Source of the DNA: Trichopria drosophilae
Taxonomy: Eukaryota > Arthropoda > Insecta > Hymenoptera > Diapriidae
Assembly (NCBI GenBank): GCA_030407085.1
Contig: CM059582.1
Coordinates: 161,378,001 to 161,442,000 of the forward strand
Reading direction: 5' to 3'
DNA length: 64,000 bases
A program made the translations under genes and the position numbers. Within the stretch, counting starts at the first letter, position 1. Every line of letters begins with the position of its first letter. The notes under the pieces are model-generated. The model had not been told where the DNA came from. It saw only the letters and a list, made by a program, of their open reading frames with translations, and made no database searches. This document shows, in pieces, positions 37,401-47,700 of the stretch.

Positions 37401-40400
37401 TCATTCCAAAGTAGTTCTATGGGACCTAAATCAGCAGATTGTGGTGGCAATCCATCCGTCATAAAATTCCTTTATTTTCCTTCGATTGTAAATATTTTAT
37501 ATAACATTTTGTTATATTTTGGACTTGCAGTTAACACTGAAAAAGTGTTTTTTTTAAAATAAATGTTAGTATTTTGCATTATATTGAGAAGAAACGTAGC
37601 ATTGCGATTGCCGAAACATGAATGAATTCCATGTTCATGAACTTTTGGCCGTTTCTCGAAGAATACCGACTCAATAAGTAAATTTTAAAATTTTCAAAAA
37701 ATCATAATTCTGAAAAGAAAAATCGTAGCAACTTTTTACAAAATCCATTTCAAAGGTCTTGAATTGTAGTATTCATGAAAAATTGGCAATTACTATACAA
37801 TTTTGTTACACTTTTTGTCAGCGCTAAAAGACGGAAGGAAAAAGTTGCAAAATTCAACATTTTGAATGTTTGACAGCTAAGAAATAATAATGTCTAAAAT
37901 AAAAGTGAATATACCAATTGAAAGCTTTATCCATGATCTTTAACAGATATTCTTTAAGTTTTTTTAATATCGTCAAAGGGTTTCGAGATACAACACAAGT
38001 TTGAACATTCAGAGCTTTCACGAACTTTTGGCCGGTACTGTACTTTTTTTATTTATTTGTCATGAATTTTAGTAAATTATTAATGAATTCAATTGTTTCT
38101 GGCTTGTGTATTCACGTGAAATTTTTAAAAGGGCTACAAACAGTCAGAATATTAAAAACCCAATAGATTCGTTTTATTAGTATTTAAGTAGTAAATTTAT
38201 GAAGTCTCGTAGCCTTCGTTTTACTGGTCTAAACAAGATTTTCGTTCATTCTGATTTCAGTAATACGTTTCTTGACCGCTAGTAATAATTAAGTTGAAAA
38301 TTCTTTAGGAGATTTTTCCAAAAAGATTTTTTTGTAACGACCGTTCCATTATGAAGAAATAATTAAAAATAAAAAAATTCTTTATTGAAAACGTGTCGGC
38401 GTCATAATATGTTCCCTCTTAAGTTATGAGACATCTACAATTTAATTTAAACAATTTAAAAAATGTTTACAATGTATAAAAAAAATAGTAAATACATAAA
38501 AGTCTTACTCACATGGACGAAGAACTTAAAAAGATATGTTACTGTAACAATTGCAACCGTAATGATGACGGCATGATTAAAAACGGCTGGTTAATTTTGG
38601 CAGCTCCTATCAATGTTGTTAGAATTACTTTAAAATCAAATGTTTAATAAAAGTATTGTAATACATTATAGAAAGACTAACAAAAAGGCCGGAATTAGAC
38701 GTGTATTTTTGTTGGTTCATTCTGACGTTGAAAAAATGATTGAACTCGGCGACTCCGTTCTTCGCCACTTTTTTTAAAGTATAAAACCTCAGTTCAGTCT
38801 TAGCTTTATGCAATATGCTTTTATCTAAGCCCATAAAGTTCTTACATTTGAGTGATTTAAAATAAATCATAATTTAATTTTAAGGAAATGTACACTCTAA
38901 AATGATTGGACACAATTGCGGAGTTCAAGAGAGAGTAGTCGTTAAATTCACTCCTATAGGTTTCAATTTTAATCTCTTGGAGTCACATTTGCTTCTTTGG
39001 AGTATTTCATGCTAGGTTTGAATCCCGTTACCGGTGTAGTTATATACTGCATCGAAACTTGGTTACTACGTGGCAGGCCGACAATCATGTTTTATATCAA
39101 CTCCCTATAACTTATTCAATTCTGAGAATTTTGAAACGAATAAAAAAAGAAATTATTCGTTAGAGTTTTTTGTATCTAATAAAGAATGAACAAATTATTT
39201 ATTTCAATAAACAATGGAGTTTTTCAGGGCCTCGAAGCACATGACGCGTTGGTCATCGGCTGCCACCAAATTTAAACATTCATTACTTTTTGACTATTAG
39301 ACCAATAAAGATAAAACTTTCCAGAAAATTTGTTCATACCTTTATGAACAACTTTCTCGTTGACAGTTTTCGGATACTAGAAATTTGCTCGATAAACGAT
39401 GAGCTAGAAGGTATATTTTGCAGTTGCGTAGAAAAAAAATTAATAACTCTATTGTTTATTGAGATACATAATTTATTATTTCACCATTAGATGCGGAAAT
39501 CTCTAACGAACAATTTCTTTTTTTATTCGTTTCAAAACCTTCAAAATTGACTGTTATAGCGATTTGAAATAAAAAAGCTGGCCGCGTAGTGACTAGTCCT
39601 GTCTATACAACATTCAGTCTCTTTTTCCGTAGTTATTGACCCCATTAAACTACATTTTGACTCCAAAGAACCCAAATGTAGTCGCACCCGACCTATCCCA
39701 TTTTCTGCTCCTTTGGACTGAAATTTGAGTCCAATAATATTTTAGAGCGCACATTAGTTTTCTTCTATAAGTTTATTGTTTACCCTTTAATGTACAATGT
39801 GCAAGAATTATTCAGCTATGCTTGAACATTTTAATGCAAATGTATATTATAAGTGCTTGAAAAATAAAGTTATTTAAAAAATTTTACGTTTTTTAAAATA
39901 CTAATAAAATTATGTTGTATTTTGTAGCGACGATGCACAATAGGTATCGTTCAACATTCTACCTTGTGTTCGAATTTTGCGAGCACGACTTGGCGGGATT
40001 ACTGTCCAATGTAAATGTAAAATTTAGTTTAGGAGAAATAAAAAAAGTAATGCAGCAACTTTTAAACGGTTTATATTATATACATAGTAACAAGGTACTT
40101 ATAAAACTATTTTCTTAGCGTAATAACTATTTTATTGATGGGTAATTGATAATTTGTCTGGTTTTCATTTACAGATTCTGCATAGGGATATGAAGGCCGC
40201 GAATGTACTTATTACAAAAAACGGCGTTCTTAAATTGGCCGACTTTGGTCTCTCGCGTGCGTTCAGCGCGAACAAAAGTGGTCAAACAAATCGATATACG
40301 AATCGAGTAGTGACCCTTTGGTACAGGCCACCCGAATTATTACTCGGGGATCGTAACTATGGACCTCCAGTTGATTTGTGGGGGGCTGGGTGCATAATGG

Positions 40401-43400
40401 CGGAAATGTGGACCAGGTAATTTTAAAATGGCATTTTGATAAAAAGTCCATTTATTGGTCACTTACATTATCCAATAATTTGGAATCAAATTCATGTTCA
40501 ATATTTATTTAGTTTATTTCGATCGATATTCAGAAGAAATAAATTAACTTTGAATTTTATAATTATTCATATCGCGGCCGAAGAGAATTTTTTCTGTATT
40601 GCAATTATTTGTACAACGAATTTAACATTTGAATGTAATTGATCATAAAATATTACAGATCTCCGATTATGCAAGGCAATACCGAACAGCAACAATTAAC
40701 CCTAATTTTTCAACTATGCGGATCCATCACCCCCGATGTGTGGCCCGGCGTAGAAAATTTAGATTTATATAATAAAATGGAACTGACGAAAGGACAGAAA
40801 CGGAAAGTATGTATGCTATACAGTTTAATATTTGTTATATATGCATCGTTTAAAATTAGTCAAATAGTAAGTGGTACGTAACATTATTCCTTTTAATGTT
40901 ACCATTTTGAAAATACAGTCAACATATGATACATTTTTTAAGTACATCAATTTTTCTTTGGGCAACTTTTTTCGCTCATAAACAATAAGTAGTTGACAAA
41001 GTTTAAATCGCTAGACTACGTGCAGAGATTTAGTATCTGGCCGATTATTTCTAGTTTATGAATTAAAAAGTTGCACCAGGCTCTTTGAGGAAGTATCTTG
41101 TGATGAAATAGATTCATAATCGGATGACCTTCTCATGCAAATGCTATAGTATACTAGGGAATTTTTCTAGTCAGAATGTACGGAATGTAAGAGGACGTTA
41201 ACCAAAGTAGTGAAGATATTAATGATTTGAAATGAAAAGCAGGTAGATAGATGGCAGCGGCAAATAGATCCAATTTCGTTAATATTCCCACCCATCTCCC
41301 CAGTAGCATGCTCAGGATAATCGATTTCTTCCTAACGGCTGCTACACAAGGTGAGCCACGTGTTCTGTTACTGTAAATACGTCAGCGACAGGCGCAAACG
41401 TCATCAATATGGCGGGAAAATAGGTTGAAGGATAGGTGAAGGAAACGTTTAATTGACGCTATAATAGGGGAGCGAAAGAAATACTGCTACCCGGAAAATT
41501 CGTTGGAAGATGAACGCCACCTAACGGCGTTACGGAACCGCCCCTCCCCTTTTACTCGTCATTTCGCCCGAGCTTGGCAGCGTGACATTCCCAAAATTCT
41601 ACCGCCACGTATCCAAGGGGCGCTGGATTACTAACACATAAAATTGCTTCCGTCAGAATTTGGGAGCGACGACGCCCCAAATTCAGAAAGCAGAAATCAA
41701 CATCGAAGTTGCGCCGTTTAACTGTGACTAGCGGCAATGCTTTTTCTATTAGGGTAGTGAATCTCCCAATGAATTTTCCGTGTAGATGGGGATCTAAATA
41801 TGACTTGTTTTGTTTTCGAAGCTTATGTACTATATTTAATTTATTACCGAGAACTTAGCAGTGTTCAATTTTGTTATTATTCTAGTAAAAAATTAGTGCT
41901 GTGTGTAGGAAAACGAACGTTTTTTTTTTTGTTTTTATATATTCTTTTCTTTTAGTTTAATGCGGCTGGGCTAATTTTGAGCTTCCCATTTTTTGTTTCG
42001 ACATTTTCCTGTTTTTCCAATCCTGATTTGTTGACGTATTTGCCTTCTTTCAAGTTTGCAATCGTGGTAAAAATGGAAGCGTACACAAAGAGTACAGTAA
42101 GAGTGAAATTAAAGGAATATGAAGAGGTCGTACACTTCGTGTACGTTACGATAAGAGTACATGAAAAGTACGTACATTTACGTACCGCTTTCCAAAAAGT
42201 ACAATAAACGCACTGCACTTAAATGTCGCTTCCCAAAGTGTGCAAAGTATGAGTATGAAATCATTTATTATTGTCCTAGACATCAGAGTCCGTGGACAAA
42301 CAAGTAATTACAAAATCCTTTTACAAAAAAGTACTTAGAAACCAAACCAGGGTGGACCTCGGCTGGCGGGTCATAGGCATCCCATGTTAAAGAAGTAACT
42401 ATGTAGATCATCAGTCAATTAATCCCGTGGTAATTTGGGTTTGCTACAGGATTTTAATTTCTCACAATGCAAAACAAAACAGAATTAAGAATTGTAGCAA
42501 AGCCGACAAGCTCTAAATACCGCGTGATTAGTCGGCTGATCTAGTTACTTTAACATGGAATGCCTATGACCCGCAAGCCGAGGTCCACCCTGTAGATAAA
42601 AATAATGTTGTATACCAATCTACGTATAAAATACGTGGATCTATACAAAAAAAAATTAAATAATAATAACTTACAATAAAGTTCTAAAGATTCGAAATAT
42701 TATTTATATTTGATAACCATACGATAACTTATTTATATTAATATTAAATTTTGGCGGTGCTAGAAAGTCGTACGTGGCACTAAAAAATCGAAACTAAAAT
42801 ACCGAAAATTGAATTAATCCCGCAATTTTAAATATCGACATTGATCTAATGTTTTCAATTATTATAACGAATAGTATTGAATGATAATTTATTTCTTCAT
42901 AAGCTAGATTTTTCATAACTTTCTTTCTTTTAAATTTTGTCGTGTGACGAGAAAGGACAAGTTCATCTTTTTTAATTATTTATTAATAATGGTAATTTTA
43001 CTAATCCAATAGTCTATCTCAAAATTTACGATAGATCAGTGTAAAAATGTATCGATATATGATAATAAACTAAAACAATAACATAAAATAAATTAAACAA
43101 TATTTTGATACTTCTAATTGAATTAGGATTCAAAATAGGGCCGGTGAATACTTCAATTTAATAAAGAAAATAACTCTTTTTCATAAACAGTACTGCAGCT
43201 ATATTTGTGAGAACCTTATCCTGTATATGTCGCAGTGTGAATAAATGTAGATGTGCGCATACACTCGCACGCTCACAGGCGATGTGAGTAGGGGTAAGGG
43301 AAAAATTGTAATAAGAAGGATCGGCGCCATCTTGAAAAACTTTAGCAGTTAAAATAAGAGAGGTCCTACTGTATACTGATTATAAACTATTTTTTATTTA

Positions 43401-44258
43401 TATGCATACTCCCTCCACTTTTGCTAATACTAAAAATAGCCGATGATTTATCCATGTATGATTTACCTCGCTCTTCATTTTTAAATAATTACAAATGTAA
43501 TAGCATTTACTACTGCCAAGTTCTCAATGTAGATTTAAATTGGTCTTACATACACTTAGAAAAATACTTTTTTGAACTCAATTTCTCGCTTCTCTTTTTT
43601 GACCTCGAACTCTGACAACTTACCAGTCCTACATTCCGACTTGAGGAACTTTCCTAGTAAATTGTATAATATTTACATATGGAACTAGTTAAAAAATGGA
43701 GGAAGTTAATTATGTCAACATTGATAGTTTTTGGTATCTTGTTAAGAATTTTTCGTTTATTGAAATATAGAAAATTAAGAGTGTGATGTACATGAAATTT
43801 ATAAGTTACACATTGAATGGATCACTATAAAACTATGATGAAATTTTTGAAGGAATTATAATGAAGTGTTCGAAGTTTATACAAATATATAGCAAATATT
43901 AACATATTATGTCCCTTGTGTTGACAATGCAATTGATTTTTTTGCGAAGGTAAAAGATAGATTAAAACCCTACGTGAAGGATCCATATGCTTGTGATTTG
44001 CTGGACAAACTCCTCATTCTGGATCCTAGCAAGAGGTACGACGCTGATTCGGCGTTGAATCATGATTTTTTTTGGACAGATCCGATGCCTTGTGATTTGA
44101 GCAAAATGCTGTCCCAGCATACGCAAAGTATGTTCGAGTACCTGGCCCCACCAAGGAAACCTGGTCATATGCGACATCCTCATCATCCAGTATCCGGGGC
44201 TCAAGCGAAGCCTACGTCTAGTACAGCTGACAGCGGTTATCAAGACCGTGTGTTTTAG
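31421..44258 (+). CDS. Cdk9: Cdk9, catalytic subunit of P-TEFb (7 coding exons)
   Basis: Exons 31421-31530, 31616-31700, 31774-31864, 39928-40094, 40175-40416, 40659-40806 and 43950-44258 join in phase to 383 residues, close to human CDK9. With cyclin T it phosphorylates the RNA polymerase II tail and pausing factors in the nucleus to start productive elongation. Motifs: PFCDE near the N terminus, glycine loop GQGTFGEV (32-39), ATP-site Lys55, the PITALRE signature (67-73), catalytic loop HRDMKAAN with Asp156, DFG at 174-176, activation-loop Thr193 in [25 protein letters not shown], and C-terminal NHDFFWSDP-like [11 protein letters not shown] and [10 protein letters not shown]. It ends DRVF, like human ERVF. 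Introns 3 (8.1 kb) and 6 (3.1 kb) are full of repeats. Two adjacent Met codons start the frame; the first is used here. Confidence 0.96.
31865..34303. other. Cdk9 intron 3, first part
   Basis: AT-rich. Between about 32480 and 33130 there are AATGGCCGG, AAATGGCGGACC and AAAATGGCGG blocks related to the dispersed GTCGCTGATTAC/ATGGCGGA family. An imperfect palindrome near 34060-34175 (AAAGAAGGCTTCC / GAAGCCTTCTTT) may be another small element. Confidence 0.4.
34304..34548. mobile_element. 245-bp MITE made of GTTCCC/GGAAAA arrays, 9-bp duplication
   Basis: Both arms are short tandem arrays of GTTCCC(n)GGAAAATC units, facing each other; ends are GGTTCTAGGACATATG and inverse of GGTGACCGGATATATG. 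GAACTATTT is duplicated at 34295-34303 and 34549-34557. It lies in Cdk9 intron 3. Open frames in it are by-products of the repeats. Confidence 0.85.
34549..36602. other. Cdk9 intron 3, middle part
   Basis: AT-rich, long T and A runs; no gene and no convincing repeat border seen. Confidence 0.3.
37075..37140 (-). pseudogene. second, shorter Tc1 transposase tail remnant
   Basis: CACTACTGCTTTGTAGATTT and TTGGCCATTCTGTCGACAAA parallel the C-terminal coding block at 37258-37300 (CACTGCTTTGCAGATGTC, TGGCATTCTGTTGATGAG). This points to a duplicated or separately inserted end of the gene. Confidence 0.55.
37220..37462 (-). pseudogene. Tc1 (DD34E) transposase C-terminal fragment
   Basis: The 80-residue frame has [20 protein letters not shown], the region that follows and contains the third catalytic acid of Tc1 transposases (usual form SPDLNPIE.LW), and ends DHFNESKV, like the family's C terminus. 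Ala replaces the usual Pro in the SPDL motif. The first two catalytic Asp and the DNA-binding domain are missing, so it is inactive. Confidence 0.88.
38887..39755. mobile_element. inverted-repeat element, about 870 bp, in Cdk9 intron 3
   Basis: Left end AATGTACACTCTAAAATGAT and right end inverse of AATGTGCGCTCTAAAATATT. Interior blocks also mirror: GAAACGAATAAAAAAAGAAA near 39133 and TTTCTTTTTTTATTCGTTTC near 39513. Non-coding; the frame at 39290-39490 looks accidental. Confidence 0.7.
40807..41486. other. Cdk9 intron 6, first part
   Basis: No gene or repeat family recognised. The part from about 41250 is less AT-rich than the surroundings. Confidence 0.3.
41487..41785. mobile_element. MITE with CTACCCGGAAAATTC ends in Cdk9 intron 6
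   Basis: The left end CTACCCGGAAAATTCGTTGG is mirrored at 41752-41785 (inverse of CTACACGGAAAATTCATTGG). The interior is G+C-richer than the intron. A minus-strand frame at 41552-41737 inside it resembles no family. Confidence 0.6.
41786..42347. other. Cdk9 intron 6, no feature recognised
   Basis: Overlapping open frames on both strands (41952-42218 and 41977-42207) are not like known proteins. Short palindromes around GTACACTTCGTGTAC (42130-42144) are present. Confidence 0.3.
42348..42592. mobile_element. 245-bp MITE with CAGGGTGGACCTCGG ends
   Basis: Left CAGGGTGGACCTCGGCTGGC, right exact-like inverse (CGAGGTCCACCCTG). Mirror symmetry continues through GGCATCCCATGTTAAAG. No target duplication was seen. 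Confidence 0.8.
43288..43372. mobile_element. MITE family A, truncated copy
   Basis: Only the right part remains: AGGGGTAAGGG ... GGATCGGCGCCATCTTGAAA ... AGAGGTCCTACTG then TA. It matches 5760-5842. The left arm is missing. Confidence 0.75.
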
Positions 44259-44282
44259 ATTTTGAATTTGCCGAATTTATTA

Positions 44283-44288
44283 AATAAA
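44283..44288 (+). terminator. polyadenylation signal of Cdk9
   Basis: AATAAA 24 bases after the stop codon, which would make a very short 3' UTR. Later signals could also be used. Confidence 0.55.
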
Positions 44289-44703
44289 CTGTAGCACAAC
44301 GCGTTTGATTTGTGTTACATCGTGTTCTTGGTGCAGTGCGTGTATTTTTTATACGGAGCTATTTATTTGTAAGTGATAATATTTGAAAATCATTGTTATT
44401 GATTATTTGTACACTGTTGAGTGGTACATAATTTTCATTAAAAAATATCAATAACATTTTGACTTTTTGTACCCCTCGTTATCGTTGACATATTTGTTAA
44501 AACTTCTCATGTTATAAATAGTGAATTACAATAGTGAACAAAAATATTTAATTTAATCATTTGTAATTTCTCAGCTTATTTTCGATTATATGAATATTGT
44601 CATTCAACGATCGTAAACAAACGCTGTAAAAAGATACAAAACTGGTAACCTTTAAAATGCAAAACAAATCACGAAGTTTGCTAAATTGAGGTCATACATA
44701 GAA

Positions 44704-44709
44704 ATTTAT
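44704..44709 (-). terminator. polyadenylation signal of NPC1
   Basis: AATAAA on the minus strand, 70 bases past the NPC1 stop. Confidence 0.5.
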
Positions 44710-44779
44710 TGTAAATACATACGAATATTTTTTACGTATAGAAAATTGCATTATCTACCTATTTAAAACTAAACATAAT

Positions 44780-47700
44780 CTAATTTCTGGACGAACGTCT
44801 ACTTTCCCTATTTCTACTAGATTCTCGGTGAAGAGGACCTGAAAATGTTCAATCGTCAGTTATTGGTAAGAAATCTATTACTTGTAAGTAGTTTAAGTTT
44901 ACATACCGATATAACTCAGCAAAACGGGTAGAAAGATCAGTCCGTGAGCCACACCAACCACAACTATGCCTAAGTACATTCGGAAATAGAAAACTTGAAA
45001 GATTTTCGTTTTAGCAAATCCAAGCACGGCTATTCCAACGAATTTAGTCAAGGTGATTCCCGAAAATACCTGCAAAAGTCACATTATTTCATTTGATACT
45101 TGAAATTTAATAAGTCAGTTAATTTCATAAAAGTGTTAAGATAAAAGTACCAATAGAGGAACACTGTCCCAATATCGGAACAGTTTTTACAAATTTATAT
45201 TACTGTCCCTAATTTTGCCTCAAATTAATCTGAAAAAAGTTTTTGAATGAATTTCTGCAATAATTTTATAATATTATTTGTAGAAATTAATTATAAATAA
45301 ATTTAAAGTAGAAACATGCTACATTTTGTAATGACAGTGCATGAAAAGTTAAGGGTAAAATATTTTCTGAAATACAGATTTTACCTTTGAACGATGCTAT
45401 TTCAATTCATATATTTTTTCATAAAGATTATTTCTTGACTACTTTGTGAATAATTTAAGAATGACGATTTATTGCGGACATTCTTTATTTCGAAAATGCG
45501 CATGTGAAAAGTATATAAATTATAAGTTATAGAAAAAACGTTTCTACTCAGTAATCGGAACTGGACAAAAAATGAAATTAAAACATGAATTATCTGCAAT
45601 TGATATTTATTTAGTCATACGCATAGGGCAGTTCAATTGTTGATTCTACTTAATAGCAATATGTACTCATTTATTTGCGCATATGTAAAATGATGGAATG
45701 GTAGCATATAACCGATTCAATTGTTACTACACTTCGTATCCAACTTTTTTCGATGTTGCCGATTACAATTCTGAAGTCAGATTTCAAAAATTCAAAATTG
45801 AGGATCGAATAAGATATATGAAAAAATTACAAATCAATTAGAATTTTTGAAATTAGATTTCCACAAAAATTTAATTAGTTTGTAATCTTTTCATTCGCCA
45901 TATTCTGTTCGCCATATTTTATCCGCCATTTTGAATTTTGAAATTTGTACATTAAATGCACAATCAGTTGATCCAAAACAACTTGACAAGATTGATAATA
46001 ATATTATCTATTGTTATCTCATTTGTAATCTTTTATTTTTGTTGCATTGTAAGAGATAATATGTGGTATCCCTTGATACTACATATTTATTTTTTTTTAT
46101 TTGTGCATTATTTATTTATATTCATTTATTTTTTCGTTGGTTAAATGCAATAAAATTAAAATTCTCAAAAAGTATCTGCATTGTAAGAACTATAACATCT
46201 GACGATTTCATCAGCAAAACCGAAGACGTTAAAAATCTGCCTTCTACCTATTCGGAGATGAGGGATCAAATGGTTATTTTCGATTCAGCAGGTCTAAAAT
46301 TGCCATTTTACGCCTTCTTTTGCGGGTGTCTCGCGTGCTTGCAATTACGAACGGAGGCGTAAAGCACTTACTTTACGCTCCTATTTACTTATGCGTCAAA
46401 AAGATTATTAAAATAAGGTGTATTTTTCAGTTAAAAATTTTGAGAATATTTTTTGTGTTACTTACAGAACTTCCCATTGCGGAGAGCGCATGAGAGGCTT
46501 TGTCCACTCTTGTAGATCCATAAGCAACCAGATATGAGTGAACAATATGGCTGCAGAATTCGACGGATATTCCCACTGCCTATAATAACATTTGGTTTTT
46601 ATAGTAAAAAAAAGTTTTTGCCATTCCGAATCAGCAGTATAAGCACTTAACATTTCGTCAAACAATATTTTTAGTATTTAGATATAGTAACGAAAAAAAA
46701 TTTAATAAATTCTAAGCGAAGATTAGATGTTCTAAAATATATTTACCATAACTAAGTTAACGAGAGATACGGCATTCAATGAAATATTCCACCAGTACAT
46801 GACTCCGCCCAAATTGACAATTACCATAGCTACGGTCAAAAGTACAATAAAGGCTGAAAATAGCGACAGCCCTGTTAGTAAAAATGTCACAAAGAAGATG
46901 ACCAACAGAGAAAGTCCAAGTGACGTTAACGTCTCGGACCAAATCGTAAGATACTGCTCGTAAAAAACATAGAAGATGCTGCAAGAATGAATTAAATGTT
47001 TAATACTAACAAATAGTATGATATGTTTTTGAATATTTTGAATATATAATGCATTTAAAACGGGGTGTAGTATAAAAATAATTTAAAAAACATATTCTAA
47101 TGCAAAGTAACTTTTAATCGTTCACCCAATATAAAAGAAGAAAAGTTTATTCTAAACAAACATTAGAACTCCTGAAATCGTACTACTCCACAGATAGTTG
47201 TGAACATTTACTTTTATTTTTCGTTAAAATGATCGCAAGGAATTGAAAGTTTGCCTAACCATTGTCAAACATAATGCATTTTAAATATTTGTAATTTTTC
47301 ATATGCTTAATAGTTTTAATTCTGTTACTAGAAGAAGTTGTGTAATTTTTTAACCGTAAAATTTGCATTTCAACTACGCTTATGTGTGAAAATGACACTA
47401 TTAACTTTGTAGAAATAGTGAAATTATCTACTAAAACCCGATTAAGCTGAATTGAACAGTTCCTTTCAGCCGTTTTAACGCCGAAATGTACAAAATATTT
47501 TCATCAAGTTTGACACTATATTTTAGCATTTAAACTCCCAGGAGAAAACATTTTAACAATAGTCATTTCTTATTGGTCAAGATCTGCTCTTTTTTATGGC
47601 GAATGTCACATGTTTTAAATTTTGAAATAAAAAATTTATATGACATTTTCTTTTTATTTTTAAGTTATAGATATTTATTATGGGTAATGGCTTTTTTCAG

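Larger units (their letters stand above)
36603..38040 (-). mobile_element. Tc1-like element relic with long inverted arms
   Basis: The right end is the inverse of CAGTACCGGCCAAAAGTTCG (to 38040) and the left end reads CAGTACAGGCCAAGACC; TA lies outside both. Arms of about 300 bp (36615-36890 and 37480-37780) are inverted copies, for example the GGACTTGCAGTTAACACT block at 37512. The centre carries transposase remnants in minus orientation. The right side has about 260 bp not mirrored on the left, so the left end was shortened. Confidence 0.8.

Noticed and set aside
41952..42218. Overlapping frames on both strands in Cdk9 intron 6
   Set aside because: Neither resembles a known protein and they mirror each other, suggesting chance lack of stops.
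46063..46362. 99-residue frame in an NPC1 intron
   Set aside because: No recognisable domain and opposite strand to the gene; likely accidental.
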